Under the pieces are notes generated by a model. It did not search any database. It was not told the origin of the DNA and was given only the letters and a program-made list of their open reading frames with translations. A stretch of 64,000 nucleotides of DNA from PCPOR2b sp965220385 (GTDB taxonomy: Bacteria; Poribacteria; WGA-4E; PCPOR2b). The stretch covers positions 1,860,001 to 1,924,000 of the forward strand of contig OZ244825.1 of assembly GCA_965220385.1 (NCBI GenBank). The letters are read 5' to 3'. Positions within the stretch are counted from its first letter, which is position 1, and the number at the start of each line of letters is the position of its first letter. The translations under genes and the position numbers were made by a program. Below, piece by piece: positions 7,920 through 17,047 of the stretch.

Positions 7920-8535
7920 TCGTAAATAGGGCAGCTAGCTCCCCTGTGAGTCATGGCGTCCACCATAGCCGGAGGTGACTGCCGCGCTTTTTGAGGTGCA
8001 AGATGTTTGGTGTGCCGGGTTCAGTGCTGAGCCTGATACTTATTCTTGGTTTATTCGCCTCCCGGTAGGTGCGGTTTCCAACCGCACCGCATTCAATCCA
8101 AACCGGTAGGCGCTGTTTCTCCCGACCTGTCGGGATCCCGCCTGTCCCGCCTGTCCCGATTTATCGGGCCTGCCCCGATCTTATCGGGGGATTTATCGGG
8201 GAGAATCCTGATTCAGACAATAATGATGCACGCCCCTCAAGTAATTCTAAAATCTACTATAGTTTTTGGTGCGATCATTCGCCCTGATGTCTATCGACTG
8301 TCCGAGGATTAAGGGGCTGTATGATGCGGACTATCAAAGCAGGATCGGTTTTGATAGACGACCCGCTACAGAAAGACAAAGGGATCACCGGTTGTTCGAC
8401 TATGCACTGGGAGTTACCGAATGCCCATTCCACTCTAATGTTTCCCGTGAACCCCGAAGAGCCGAAAGGTTTTTCGACATATTAAGGACCAGGTATCTTT
8501 CTTTCCTGAGTCCGAACGCACTTTGAGGAAAAGAC
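7920..8535. repeat. spacer of REP-like hairpins and a repeat B end
   Basis: Contains the GGTGCGGTTTCCAACCGCACC hairpin near 8066, a run of CCCGATTTATCGGG-type units at 8125-8205, and a repeat B right end (AATTCTAAAATCTACTATA, ending 8261). CCACCATAG near 7970 may be the other end. The frames over this region look accidental. Confidence 0.5.
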
Positions 8536-8670
8536 ATGATGTATCGTGGCCATATACCCAAGAGGCAGAAAACCCCTGAATCGACCAAAGATACTGCTAT
8601 GAGTTGTGTCGTTGCCGCAGCCCTTTTGGGTGGTTTTGTGATACTGATCTTGTATACGTTTTATTGTTAA
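8536..8670 (+). CDS. 44-residue tail-anchored small protein
   Basis: ATG at 8536 follows a strong ribosome site (TTGAGGAAAAGAC). The N-terminal half is basic and polar (MMYRGHIPKRQKTPESTKDT); the C-terminal half is one membrane helix (CVVAAALLGGFVILILYTF) ending in YC. The good start signal and clean layout argue that it is expressed. A shortened relative lies at 2098-2172. Function is unknown; small tail-anchored proteins often modulate larger membrane complexes, but nothing here shows a partner. Confidence 0.5.
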   Translation: MMYRGHIPKRQKTPESTKDTAMSCVVAAALLGGFVILILYTFYC

Positions 8671-8861
8671 TCTCGGCATTCCCTAATTATGGCAGTTAGT
8701 CTGACGCTACAATCGAACCCTCTCTTGACGACTGTTAGTTTTGACATCATAGAGAGTGGGTTTCACCCATCAGTAGGCTAGCTGCCGCCAACATCAAGAG
8801 AAGGAACTTTAATGTCAGTTGCCCCACCCTGAAGGGTTGGGAACCCCGATAAATCGGGATG

Positions 8862-9019
8862 TGGGACATCGGATTGCAGCGGTCTACGAGAATCAATCAA
8901 AAGCAATCTACTGGGACGGCAAAAACGATTTTGGAGAGAAGGTGGCGAGTGGCGTGTATTTCTATCACCTCGATGCGGGCGATTATTCTGGTACGCTGAA
9001 GATGCTGATTCTGAAGTGA
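8862..9019 (+). pseudogene. remnant of the shared C-terminal sorting tail
   Basis: The translation VGHRIAAVYENQSKAIYWDG, then KNDFGEKVASGVYFYHLDAG and DYSGTLKMLILK matches the last 52 residues of the exported proteins at 18904-21054 and 25188-28211. Upstream the gene is replaced by a GATAAATCGGG hairpin unit and stop codons, so the body of the protein has been lost. The junction coincides with the hairpin unit. Confidence 0.8.
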
Positions 9020-9025
9020 GACTTT

Positions 9026-9616
9026 ATGACACAGATACATTGTCCAGAATGCAAGAGCCAGATAGGTGAAAACATTAAGATGATAAAGGGCTTTACAGGT
9101 TGTGCCATTGCAACTGCTTTGGCGTTTGTTTCATTTCTTATAATAGTCGGATTGAGTCAAAACAGTGCTAGAACATCATCTACATCTGAGAGGAACGCGG
9201 TTCTTATTGATGTTGATGATTTGGCAAACCAAGACGCCGATTATGTAGACAGCATACTCGGTGTTCCTTCTCAAATCACACCGATTACCAAGCATTCGCT
9301 AATGATGCCCAGAGAGTTCAGGTATTACAAATTGAGCGAGGGAACAACGGCAAACATTCAATTCTATAAAGGGCAGGCGAAGCTGTTTTCCATATATTTT
9401 TCCGCCTCTGTGAGCAATCCTCTCAGCGCTGCCATGCGGTGCGGATTCGAAAGCACCGAGCTTGGGGGATTGCAAAGAGCTCCACTGGGGAGCACATGGA
9501 CCGGCGTGGAGACCGAAAATGCGCGTTACAGGCGTGTGACCGTTGGCGGCAGTTCCGCAGGGGAGTATTCCGTGTTCCAAGCAGAGGTATATTATGGTAA
9601 AAATTATAATTACTGA
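9026..9616 (+). CDS. zinc-ribbon plus single-helix membrane protein, unknown
   Basis: 196 residues. The N-terminus has CPEC (IHCPECKSQIGENIK), half of a zinc-ribbon-like knuckle, then a membrane helix (CAIATALAFVSFLIIVGL) and a soluble domain of about 140 residues with DVDDLANQDADYVDSILGVP, a SmpA/OmlA-like start ('vxxllGxPs'), which suggests a small envelope domain. The last residues (YYGKNYNY) and the stop codon are encoded by the beginning of a repeat A copy, so the original C-terminus was probably replaced by insertion. It starts six bases after a decayed tail remnant. Confidence 0.6.
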   Translation: MTQIHCPECKSQIGENIKMIKGFTGCAIATALAFVSFLIIVGLSQNSARTSSTSERNAVLIDVDDLANQDADYVDSILGVPSQITPITKHSLMMPREFRYYKLSEGTTANIQFYKGQAKLFSIYFSASVSNPLSAAMRCGFESTELGGLQRAPLGSTWTGVETENARYRRVTVGGSSAGEYSVFQAEVYYGKNYNY

Positions 9617-9675
9617 TACATTTGAATAATAACCACCGGTGTTAGTTTGCAGCTGTTGATAACGTCAAACGTGAT
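9593..9675 (+). repeat. repeat A, truncated copy
   Basis: TATGGTAAAAATTATAATTA, then CTGATACATTTGAATAATA and GTTAGTTTGCAGCTGTTGA match the start of the 61362 copy until ATGCCCCG. There the copy breaks off into CCCGAT-type hairpins. It supplies the end of the preceding reading frame. Confidence 0.75.
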
Positions 9676-9852
9676 GCCCCGATCCTATCGGGCCTGTCCC
9701 GATTTATCGGGGGGATTTATCGGGGTCTCGGACTCTCTCCGATAAGATCGGGACTCTGACACGGAACGGAGCCATCTTTGCAGGAGTGCTGTGGATTTGT
9801 CAATCCACAGCAAGCAGGTCCATTAACATTTATCAGACAATCTACTAGTCAA
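9676..9852. repeat. CCCGAT hairpins joined to a repeat C right half
   Basis: Two CCCGAT...ATCGGG units are followed by GAACGGAGCCATCTTTGC, the GTGGATTTGTCAATCCAC hairpin, and CATTTATCAGACAATCTACTAG. The last is the terminal repeat of family C (compare 22142-22163). The same order of parts recurs at 43420-43490 and, inverted, at 63848-64000. Confidence 0.65.
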
Positions 9853-9890
9853 TCTCACAAGTGGTAATTCTTATCTGTTAGGGAGATTCT

Positions 9891-11108
9891 ATGATATTGC
9901 GTTTAGTGCTGCTAATCAATTTGCTACTGACTGTTGGGGCGGGCTTTACGTCTGCTCAAATTATTGCTGATTCAAACCTACGCACCGCTATCGAGGACGC
10001 GCTTGGCAAGGCATCGGGGGCTACTATCACTCAAGCGGAGATGGCAACCTTGACCGAGCTGAGTGCCCCTAACGCCAATATTACCGATCTGACGGGGCTT
10101 GAAACGGCAACGAACTTAACACGGCTCGATTTGGGTGATGCCTATGTAGCGTCAGAGGGGCGTTTTATCAACAACAATTCGATTTCTGATCTCTCACCCT
10201 TATCGGACTTAACCCGGCTCACCCGGTTGGACCTTGAAGGGAACCATATTTCAGACATCTCGCCGTTAGCTAACTTAACCAACTTGGTCATCTTGGAACT
10301 TGGGAACAACGCCATAGCCGACATCTCGGCTCTATCAGGACTGACCAACCTGTTCTCTGTAAGGCTTTGGGACAACCATATCTCAGACATCTCGCCTCTG
10401 GTCGCCAATAGCGGGTTTGGACAGGGCGAAGAAGTGAATGTGAGTGAAAACCCGCTCAGCGAGGATTCGATTGAGATCCACATCCCCGCGCTCCAGAGCC
10501 GAGGGGTTGAGGTCCACTTTTCTAATCTCAAGCCGGTGTTAGAGGAATATCTATTGGCACTGCCTCCGGGGTTGAGTCTGATTCATATCCCGCTGGAAGT
10601 GACAACCGTTAGAGGACTGGCAAAGAGTATTACCAAGGTCAGCGATCTTTACGACGCCCTCGGCGGTGCAGATACTGTCAGCGTCCTTATCACCTATGAC
10701 CCCGTAGTTCACGAGTGGTTCGCTTATTTCGGCGATCCGGACAAAGATGGACCCGGTAACAGAACCTTGACCCCTGACATGGGGATTTTGGCCAGTATGT
10801 TGGTCCGCGTTGAGGTTCGTCTCAACGGCAACCCCTTAGTGTCAGACGGGAACTATTCCCTTGCCTTTTACGCAGGTCTCAACCTTGTGGGGCTCCCATT
10901 GGAAGATGCGAAGATCAGCCGCGTAAGTGACCTATACACGCTTGATGGGCTTGGCGGCAACGCGTTTGCGATTATCCTCACCGATGGTGGACAGTTCAAA
11001 CTGGTCGGCCGTGCAGGCGACCCCGGCGATATTCCGGTCAGGGACGGCCAAGCCTTTATCATTATCGTTGAACGCGCGACGCAGGTTCGCATTTCTGGCG
11101 GTGGGTGA
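9891..11108 (+). CDS. exported leucine-rich-repeat protein with duplicated C-terminal module
   Basis: 405 residues; ribosome site GGGAGATTCT; signal peptide to about residue 22 (VGAGFTSAQ). An N-terminal cap (NLRTAIEDALGKASGATIT) leads into about five internalin-type LRRs of 22 residues (LTRLDLEGNHISDISPLANL, TNLVILELGNNAIADISALS). Residues 215-402 form a module also found at the end of the two following large proteins. It contains two related halves, one starting PGLSLIHIPLEV and one AGLNLVGLPLEDAKISRVSD, ending GDPGDIPVRDGQAFIIIV. LRRs of this kind bind proteins at the cell surface. The shared C-terminal module suggests a common attachment or partner. Confidence 0.85.
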   Translation: MILRLVLLINLLLTVGAGFTSAQIIADSNLRTAIEDALGKASGATITQAEMATLTELSAPNANITDLTGLETATNLTRLDLGDAYVASEGRFINNNSISDLSPLSDLTRLTRLDLEGNHISDISPLANLTNLVILELGNNAIADISALSGLTNLFSVRLWDNHISDISPLVANSGFGQGEEVNVSENPLSEDSIEIHIPALQSRGVEVHFSNLKPVLEEYLLALPPGLSLIHIPLEVTTVRGLAKSITKVSDLYDALGGADTVSVLITYDPVVHEWFAYFGDPDKDGPGNRTLTPDMGILASMLVRVEVRLNGNPLVSDGNYSLAFYAGLNLVGLPLEDAKISRVSDLYTLDGLGGNAFAIILTDGGQFKLVGRAGDPGDIPVRDGQAFIIIVERATQVRISGGG

Positions 11109-11212
11109 TAAGGTAAGAGGGACCTGGAACATAACAACTTATGGCAGTTAATTCGTCCTATTTTGGTTTATCCCCCGATTTACCAATGCAATGCGGATTG
11201 ACTGCCACCTAT

Positions 11213-11419
11213 TATGGTGAATTCTAAAAATAAATGGACGCTTTCGCTCCCCGGTAGGTGCCGTAGGGTGAGTTGAAACGGCGCAGTTGGAAACAGCGCC
11301 TACCAAACGGGAGAACGGTAGGTGCGGTTTCCAACCGCACCGCATTCAACCCAACCCGGTAGGTGCGGTTTCCAACCGCACCGGTTTGGAGTGTCTCATT
11401 AATTCCAAGGCCCACCATA
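11213..11419. repeat. repeat B, 207-bp copy
   Basis: It begins TATGGTGAATTCTAAAAATA and ends TTAATTCCAAGGCCCACCATA; the ends are inverted repeats. The interior holds two GGTGCGGTTTCCAACCGCACC hairpins (near 11313 and 11361) and a longer related palindrome at 11252-11305. It lies between the LRR gene and the lipid kinase gene. Confidence 0.7.
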
Positions 11420-11444
11420 ATCATCGGCACTAATCAGCGAAGAA

Positions 11445-12398
11445 ATGGAATCGATAAATGCGAAACAAACAACGCTTGGAGGTATTATCCTGTCGGCTAT
11501 AACACACCATTCATGTCGAGACTTTGTGCTAATCACCAACCCCATTTCGGGCAACGGCAAAGCAGCTGCGGTCGCAACACAAGCACTCCGGCGACTCGTC
11601 GCTGAAGGATACACGGGACACATAGAATTGACCACTCAATCCGGCGACGCGAACCAAATCGCACGGGCGGCTATTGACAACGGTTCACACTGGATTATTG
11701 CGTGCGGCGGCGATGGCACCGTTCACGAGGTTGTCAACGCGATTGCGGAGACGCCGGACGTGGTGCTTGGGGTGCTGCCGTGTGGCAAGGGAAACGATTT
11801 GGCAGAGGCGTTGAAAATCCCTACAAAGCCTGCGGAAGCGATTGAAGTGCTATTAGAAGGCGTTACACGGCAGGTTGACCTCGGCAAAATTGGGGATCAC
11901 TATTTCGATACAATCGTCACGTGCGGCTATGATGCAGAGGTGAGTCGGCGTGTCACGGAGGAAGGGACGCCTTTTTCTGGAACAGCCGCCTATATCTGGA
12001 CAGCAATCACGACACTTTTTCGGTATCGCTCGCCTGTGGTCCGTCTTCAAGGGAATTTCGGCTCCTATGAAGGTGAGATCCTTTTGACTGCCACCGGCAT
12101 CACGTCAAACTATGGCGGTGGGATGAAAATCGTGCCGGATGCAATTGTAGATGACGGCTTGTTCGATATCTGTATCATTGAGCCCGTTCCCCGTCGAACC
12201 GTGTTGCGGTTGCTTTTGACCCTGTTCTGGGGCGGACACGTCAACCACCCCGCAGTCCAAATGCACCGCACCAAGTCGCTGACCATCAAGACAGACCCGC
12301 CCATACTCCTTTACGCCGATGGGGAACCGGTTTGCTACACACCGGCGACCGTTGAAATCATTGAACGCGGTTTAACGGTTATCGCGCCCCCAGTATGA
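11445..12398 (+). CDS. YegS/diacylglycerol kinase family lipid kinase
   Basis: 317 residues, the usual length for this family. The ATP/catalytic motif is WIIACGGDGTVHEVVNAI (GGDGT about residue 90) and the second nucleotide-site motif is GVLPCGKGNDLAEAL (GxGNDxA). A Gly-rich loop opens the domain (LITNPISGNGKAA), and the C-terminal beta domain has the family pattern GGGMKIVPDAIVDDGLFDI and LYADGEP. These enzymes phosphorylate diacylglycerol, phosphatidylglycerol or sphingoid lipids at the inner membrane. It stands alone between two repeat B copies and is not an obvious operon member. The start is uncertain, since only GAAGAA precedes the ATG. Confidence 0.9.
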   Translation: MESINAKQTTLGGIILSAITHHSCRDFVLITNPISGNGKAAAVATQALRRLVAEGYTGHIELTTQSGDANQIARAAIDNGSHWIIACGGDGTVHEVVNAIAETPDVVLGVLPCGKGNDLAEALKIPTKPAEAIEVLLEGVTRQVDLGKIGDHYFDTIVTCGYDAEVSRRVTEEGTPFSGTAAYIWTAITTLFRYRSPVVRLQGNFGSYEGEILLTATGITSNYGGGMKIVPDAIVDDGLFDICIIEPVPRRTVLRLLLTLFWGGHVNHPAVQMHRTKSLTIKTDPPILLYADGEPVCYTPATVEIIERGLTVIAPPV

Positions 12399-12433
12399 TT
12401 GCACGAGGCGGGGAGCCACCGAAAAAAGGAAAT

Positions 12434-12534
12434 TATGGTGAATTCTAAAAATAAATAAACACTTTCGCCCCTGGTAGGTGCGGTTTCTAACCGCACCGGT
12501 TTGGAGTGTCTCATTAATTCTAAGATCCACTATA
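12434..12534. repeat. repeat B, 101-bp copy
   Basis: The shortest copy: TATGGTGAATTCTAAAAATA, one GGTGCGGTTTCTAACCGCACC hairpin, then GGTTTGGAGTGTCTCATTAA and TTCTAAGATCCACTATA. It ends 12 bases before the start codon of the next gene, so promoter elements of that gene must lie in or before it. Confidence 0.75.
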
Positions 12535-12546
12535 GCAATATCTCAA

Positions 12547-14400
12547 ATGTCAAACACACCCATCAAAAAACTACTATATACTCTCATCTTTCTACTGTTC
12601 ATCTGTTTCTCAATGCCGTTAGGTGCAATAACCGTGCATGTTCCTAGAGGCTTGCCGGGAATCGTCGTCACTGCCCCAGTATCCCCCCTCCTGGCAAACA
12701 CAACAGTGACGTGTAGCGTCAGTCCAAACGACGGGACTGCGACGCTGTTTTGCCCAGCCCCAACTAATAATCTTGGCAACGTAACGTTTACCTTGCTCTT
12801 TCATGAGAATGCCTGCGGCACATACAAAGTCAGAGTGTGGTTCGATACCCACCCCGAGTCTTTTACTGAAGTTACCGTGGTACATAGTGAATCGTGCCCG
12901 ACTGCCCCATCAAGCGGAGCAATAGAGTCGACGAAGTTATTCATAGTCTCAGGCTACAATCAGACCGGAATAATCGGTGAACCCTTAGCGGAACCCTTTG
13001 TCGTTAGACTCCGTGATCGGACTCAAGATAACAAGCCGCTGGAGGGGGTGCGGGTAACCTTCACAGTCCTCACAGGCGGTGGCTCACTGAGCACCACAAC
13101 CACAACAACTGACATAAAGGGTCTGGCAAAAAGCACGCTCACCCTCGGCACAGAACCCGGTACAAACACCGTTGAGGTGCGCGCTGAAGGGGTTTCAAAG
13201 GAGGTGGTCTTTAGTGCGCAAGGTATCCTCCCATCGCCGGTGCCCACGATGCTATCAATCATCTCCGGTGATAGTCAGAGCGGCCCCACCGGTGAACCGT
13301 TGGCAGACCCCTTCATCGTCGAAGTCCACGACCAGCGTGGCGATCCTATCTCAGGTGTGACGGTGACCTTTGCTGTCACCGGGGACGATGGTTCGTTGGG
13401 TGCCACCACTGCAATAACCGACCAAGACGGTCAGGCGACAGCGACACTGACCCTCGGCACCGAGCCCGGGGTAAATACTGTCGAAGTGAGTGTCGAAGGT
13501 ATTTCTGAAACGGTCACCTTCACGGCGGAAGCACTGCCCCCGACACTGACAAGCCTCTCAGGGAATAACCAAAGCGGAGTAACCGGGACTGTGTTGGCAA
13601 ACCCATTTGTGGTGGAAGTCCGCGATGCAAACGGCACCCCATTAGCAGGGGTTGCTGTCACGTTTGTCGTTCGGACAGGGGACGGCACGTTGAGCCACCT
13701 AACTTCAATCACCGACGCAAACGGACAGGCAGCAACGACACTGCATCTCGGCGCAGCAGCGGGTACAAACACCGTCGAAGTGAATGCTGAAGGCATCTCC
13801 GAAATCGTCACCTTTACTGCTGTCGCCGAACTGCTCGAATTTAACCTCTCCCTATCAGCCGGTTTCAACCTGATCCACATCCCCCTAAAAGTGAGTGTTG
13901 TCAATGGAGGACCAGCGACAATCCAGTCAGTTTCCGAACTCTACGATGCCCTCGGCGGTGCCCATACCGTCCATTGGCTGAGCACACACGATTCGCACGC
14001 CCAGACGTGGCACGGCTATTTTGGAGACGCAGATCGAGGCACAACCGCCGATAGAAGGGTGACTGATCAAACCGGCATCCTCGCTAATATGCGAGTTTCG
14101 ACGTCGGTTCATCTCGGCGGCAACGCACTAGGAACGGACGGAAGCAGCACCCTCACCTTGAACCCAGGTCTCAACCTTATAGGGCTACCGTTGGAAGATG
14201 CTAGCATAACCCGTGTGAGCGATCTGTTCACGCTCAATGGACTTGGCGGCAACGCATCTGGGATTATCCTCACCGATGGTGGCGAGTTCAAGCTGGTCGG
14301 ACGGACAGGCGATCCCGGTGATATTCCGGTCAGGGGTGGGCAAGGCTTTATCATTACCGTTCAACGCGCGGCGCAGGTTCGCATTTCTGACAGCGAGTGA
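12547..14400 (+). CDS. exported protein with three Big_1 (invasin-type Ig) domains and shared C-terminal module
   Basis: 617 residues from ATG at 12547. Upstream in-frame codons come from repeat B and cannot be native. A signal peptide (LLYTLIFLLFICFSMPLGA) is followed by about 100 residues of a small Cys-containing Ig-like domain. Then come three Big_1-type repeats of about 97 residues (VSGYNQTGIIGEPLAEPFVV, VRVTFTVLTGGGSLS, STLTLGTEPGTNTVEV) and the 190-residue duplicated module shared with the LRR protein (LSAGFNLIHIPLKV to RGGQGFIITVQRAAQVRIS). Big_1 domains build rod-like stalks in intimin/invasin adhesins. The next gene is a tandem paralogue with stretches of nearly identical DNA. No ribosome site is seen; the ATATCTCAAATG leader is shared by both paralogues. 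Confidence 0.85.
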   Translation: MSNTPIKKLLYTLIFLLFICFSMPLGAITVHVPRGLPGIVVTAPVSPLLANTTVTCSVSPNDGTATLFCPAPTNNLGNVTFTLLFHENACGTYKVRVWFDTHPESFTEVTVVHSESCPTAPSSGAIESTKLFIVSGYNQTGIIGEPLAEPFVVRLRDRTQDNKPLEGVRVTFTVLTGGGSLSTTTTTTDIKGLAKSTLTLGTEPGTNTVEVRAEGVSKEVVFSAQGILPSPVPTMLSIISGDSQSGPTGEPLADPFIVEVHDQRGDPISGVTVTFAVTGDDGSLGATTAITDQDGQATATLTLGTEPGVNTVEVSVEGISETVTFTAEALPPTLTSLSGNNQSGVTGTVLANPFVVEVRDANGTPLAGVAVTFVVRTGDGTLSHLTSITDANGQAATTLHLGAAAGTNTVEVNAEGISEIVTFTAVAELLEFNLSLSAGFNLIHIPLKVSVVNGGPATIQSVSELYDALGGAHTVHWLSTHDSHAQTWHGYFGDADRGTTADRRVTDQTGILANMRVSTSVHLGGNALGTDGSSTLTLNPGLNLIGLPLEDASITRVSDLFTLNGLGGNASGIILTDGGEFKLVGRTGDPGDIPVRGGQGFIITVQRAAQVRISDSE

Positions 14401-14504
14401 TAAGGTAAGAAGGACTTGAAACATAACAATTGCAAGACGGATTGACTGCCACCTATTAATCATTGGCACTTACCGGCGAAGAAAGAAAATTAGAAATATT
14501 TCAA

Positions 14505-16436
14505 ATGTCAAGTACACCTATCAAAAAACTACCATATAGTCTCATCTTGCTACTGTTAATCTGTCTCTCAATGCTGTTCGCTACGGCAGCCAACGGCAAT
14601 CACTCCGGTGATTGTAGCGCAGGTAAAACACACCGCATCGCAGTCCGAATAACGTGGGCGCCACCCTCGCACCCGGTACCCATAACCAACGCATCAACAT
14701 CATGGAGTGTCAGTCCAAACACCGGTGTGACGCTGGACCATGCACACCGAACTGATGGCAATGGCCGGACATGGGCTGAATTGACCTTTGATGAGAATGC
14801 CTGCGGTACATACACAGTCACAATGTGGCTCCCTTATAATCACCCCCGCCGGTTTACTTATACAATAGAATGTAGTGAACCGTGCCCGCCTACCCTATCA
14901 TCGGCGTCGAGCGAGGCAACAGAGCCGCCGAAATTATTCATAGTCTCAGGCTACGATCAGACCGGAATCGTCGGGCAACCCTTAGCCGAACCCTTTGTCG
15001 TTAGACTCCGTGATCGGACTCAAGATAACAAGCCACTGGAGGGGGTGCGGGTAACCTTCACAGTCCTCACAGGCGGTGGCTCACTGAGCACCACAACCAC
15101 AACAACTGACATAAAGGGTCTGGCAAAAAGCACGCTCACTCTCGGCACAGAAGCCGGTACAAATACCGTTGAGGTACGCGCTGAAGGTGTGTCCAAGGAG
15201 GTGGTCTTTAGTGCAGAAGCGACCCTCCCATCGCCGGTGCCCACGACCCTATCAATCATCTCCGGTGATAATCAGACCGGACTCACCGGTGAACCGTTGG
15301 CAGACCCCTTCGTCGTCGAAGTCCGAGACCAGCACGGCGATCCGATGGAAGGCGTAACGGTAACCTTCACTGTTACAGCAGGCGACGGCTCGTTGAGTAC
15401 TACCACTGCAATAACTGACGCAAACGGACAGGCAGCAACGACACTGCGTCTCAGCACAGAAGCGGGTACAAACACCATCGAAGCGAGCGTTGAAGGTATC
15501 TCTCAAACAGAGATCTTTAACGCGGAAGCAACGCTCCCGCCCCCGGTGCCAACGAGGCTATCAATCGTCTCCGGCGATAATCAGACCGCACCCACCGGTG
15601 AAACGTTGCCCAATCCCTTCGTCGTCGAAGTCCACGACCAGCGCGGCGATCCGATGGGTGATGTGACGGTGACCTTTGCTGTCACCGAAGGCGGCGGTTC
15701 GTTGAGTACCACGACTGCAATAACCGACGAAGCGGGTCAAGCGAAAACGACACTGACCTTCGGCACCGAGCCCGGAGCAAACACGGTCGAAGCAAACGTC
15801 GAGGGTATCTCCCAAGCCGTGACCTTTGACGCGATAGCTGAGCTGCTCGAATTTGATCTCTCTCTGTCAGCCGGTTTCAACCTGATCCACATCCCGCTAA
15901 AGGTGAGAGCGGTTAAGGGAATGCCGGCGACAATCCAGTCAGTTTCCGAACTCTACGATGCCCTCGGCGGTTCCCATACCGTCCATTGGCTGAGCACACA
16001 CGATTCCCACGCCCAGACGTGGCACGGCTATTTTGGAGACGCAGATCGAGGCACAACCGCCGATAGAAGGGTGACTGATCAAACCGGCATCCTCGCTAAT
16101 ATGCGAGTTTCGACGTCGGTTCGTCTCGGCGGCAACGCGCTGGGAACGGACGGAAGCAGCACCCTCACCTTGAACCCAGGTCTCAACCTTGTGGGGTTAC
16201 CGTTGAGAGATTCAAGGATAACCCGTGTGAGCGACCTATTCACGCTCGATGGGATTGGCGGCAACGTGTTTGCGATTATCGTCACTGACGGTGAGCAGTT
16301 CAAGCTGGTCGGACGGACAGGCGATCCCGGTGATATTCCGGTCAGGGGTGGACAGGGTTTTATCATTAGTGTGCAACGCGCGGCGGAGGTTCGCATCACT
16401 GGTGACGGCTGGTCTGATAATTCTGATGGATTTTAA
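14505..16436 (+). CDS. tandem paralogue: exported Big_1 protein with shared C-terminal module
   Basis: 643 residues from ATG at 14505, chosen because it aligns with the paralogue start (MSSTPIKKL against MSNTPIKKL). The order is signal peptide, a divergent Cys-containing N-terminal domain (about residues 30-125), three Big_1 repeats and the duplicated C-terminal module. The first Big_1 repeat and the C-terminal module are nearly identical in DNA to the previous gene, while the second and third repeats and the N-terminal domain differ. That pattern points to tandem duplication followed by domain-wise divergence or gene conversion. The N-terminal domain is probably the specificity-determining tip. 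Likely a cell-surface or secreted adhesin. Confidence 0.85.
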   Translation: MSSTPIKKLPYSLILLLLICLSMLFATAANGNHSGDCSAGKTHRIAVRITWAPPSHPVPITNASTSWSVSPNTGVTLDHAHRTDGNGRTWAELTFDENACGTYTVTMWLPYNHPRRFTYTIECSEPCPPTLSSASSEATEPPKLFIVSGYDQTGIVGQPLAEPFVVRLRDRTQDNKPLEGVRVTFTVLTGGGSLSTTTTTTDIKGLAKSTLTLGTEAGTNTVEVRAEGVSKEVVFSAEATLPSPVPTTLSIISGDNQTGLTGEPLADPFVVEVRDQHGDPMEGVTVTFTVTAGDGSLSTTTAITDANGQAATTLRLSTEAGTNTIEASVEGISQTEIFNAEATLPPPVPTRLSIVSGDNQTAPTGETLPNPFVVEVHDQRGDPMGDVTVTFAVTEGGGSLSTTTAITDEAGQAKTTLTFGTEPGANTVEANVEGISQAVTFDAIAELLEFDLSLSAGFNLIHIPLKVRAVKGMPATIQSVSELYDALGGSHTVHWLSTHDSHAQTWHGYFGDADRGTTADRRVTDQTGILANMRVSTSVRLGGNALGTDGSSTLTLNPGLNLVGLPLRDSRITRVSDLFTLDGIGGNVFAIIVTDGEQFKLVGRTGDPGDIPVRGGQGFIISVQRAAEVRITGDGWSDNSDGF

Positions 16437-16808
16437 CCTTCAAGGAGGAGATGATGATGGTTTTTATAGATTGGGGCTTTAACCCGTAAAGCCCGAAGAT
16501 TTTTCTTTAGAATCTGTTTGAAAATTATTCAGAAAATATAAACTGTAGGAGTTGCACAGTTGGATTTAAAATTTTCAAGACTGTTTCTAAAAACGGCGAC
16601 ATTGAATATTGGGCAACAAGCGACCTCTCAATGAACGAAATATTTCGACGCAAATATGCTGAATTGTCTTGGGCGATTGAACAATATCAGCGCGGTATCA
16701 AACAATTTGTGGGGGTTGAAAGGTGTTTTGCTCGTAAAGCTGCGGGGCAACATGTGTAGCCGAAGGGGCGCATGTAAAAAAATGAATGAACCAATGCCCC
16801 CTTCTGAG

Positions 16809-16925
16809 TGTCGCAAAATGCGATTGTGTCGCATTTTGCGATGGATTTGCCCAATCCCTTGTTATTACAGGGTCCCCGCTGACATTGCCCCACCTAACAC
16901 GTTGCAACTGTTGTATTTTGCGACA
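16809..16925 (+). promoter_or_regulatory. second array of TGTCGCA palindromes
   Basis: Three dyads: TGTCGCAAAATGCGATT (16809-16825), TGTCGCATTTTGCGATG (16827-16843) and TGTTGTATTTTGCGACA (16909-16925), with TATTACAGGGTCCCCGC between them, as in the 5.4-kb array. The last dyad is centred 133 bp upstream of the promoter GG, against 140 bp in the first module. Confidence 0.55.
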
Positions 16926-16985
16926 CCTCCACCCATCCAATCATCATCACTTCATCTGCCTGCTTATATCCGCTAAAAACAAGCC

Positions 16986-16999
16986 TATCAAAGGGTTTC
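16986..16999 (+). promoter_or_regulatory. IHF-like site of the second module
   Basis: TATCAAAGGGTTTC, one or two bases from WATCAANNNNTTR, starting 64 bp upstream of the -24 GG. AARCCTATCAAAGGRTTT is conserved between the two modules while flanking bases differ. Confidence 0.4.
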
Positions 17000-17047
17000 A
17001 CCCCCCAATTCCAGTCAATAAAACCGGCAATCGGCGTCTATGAGACG

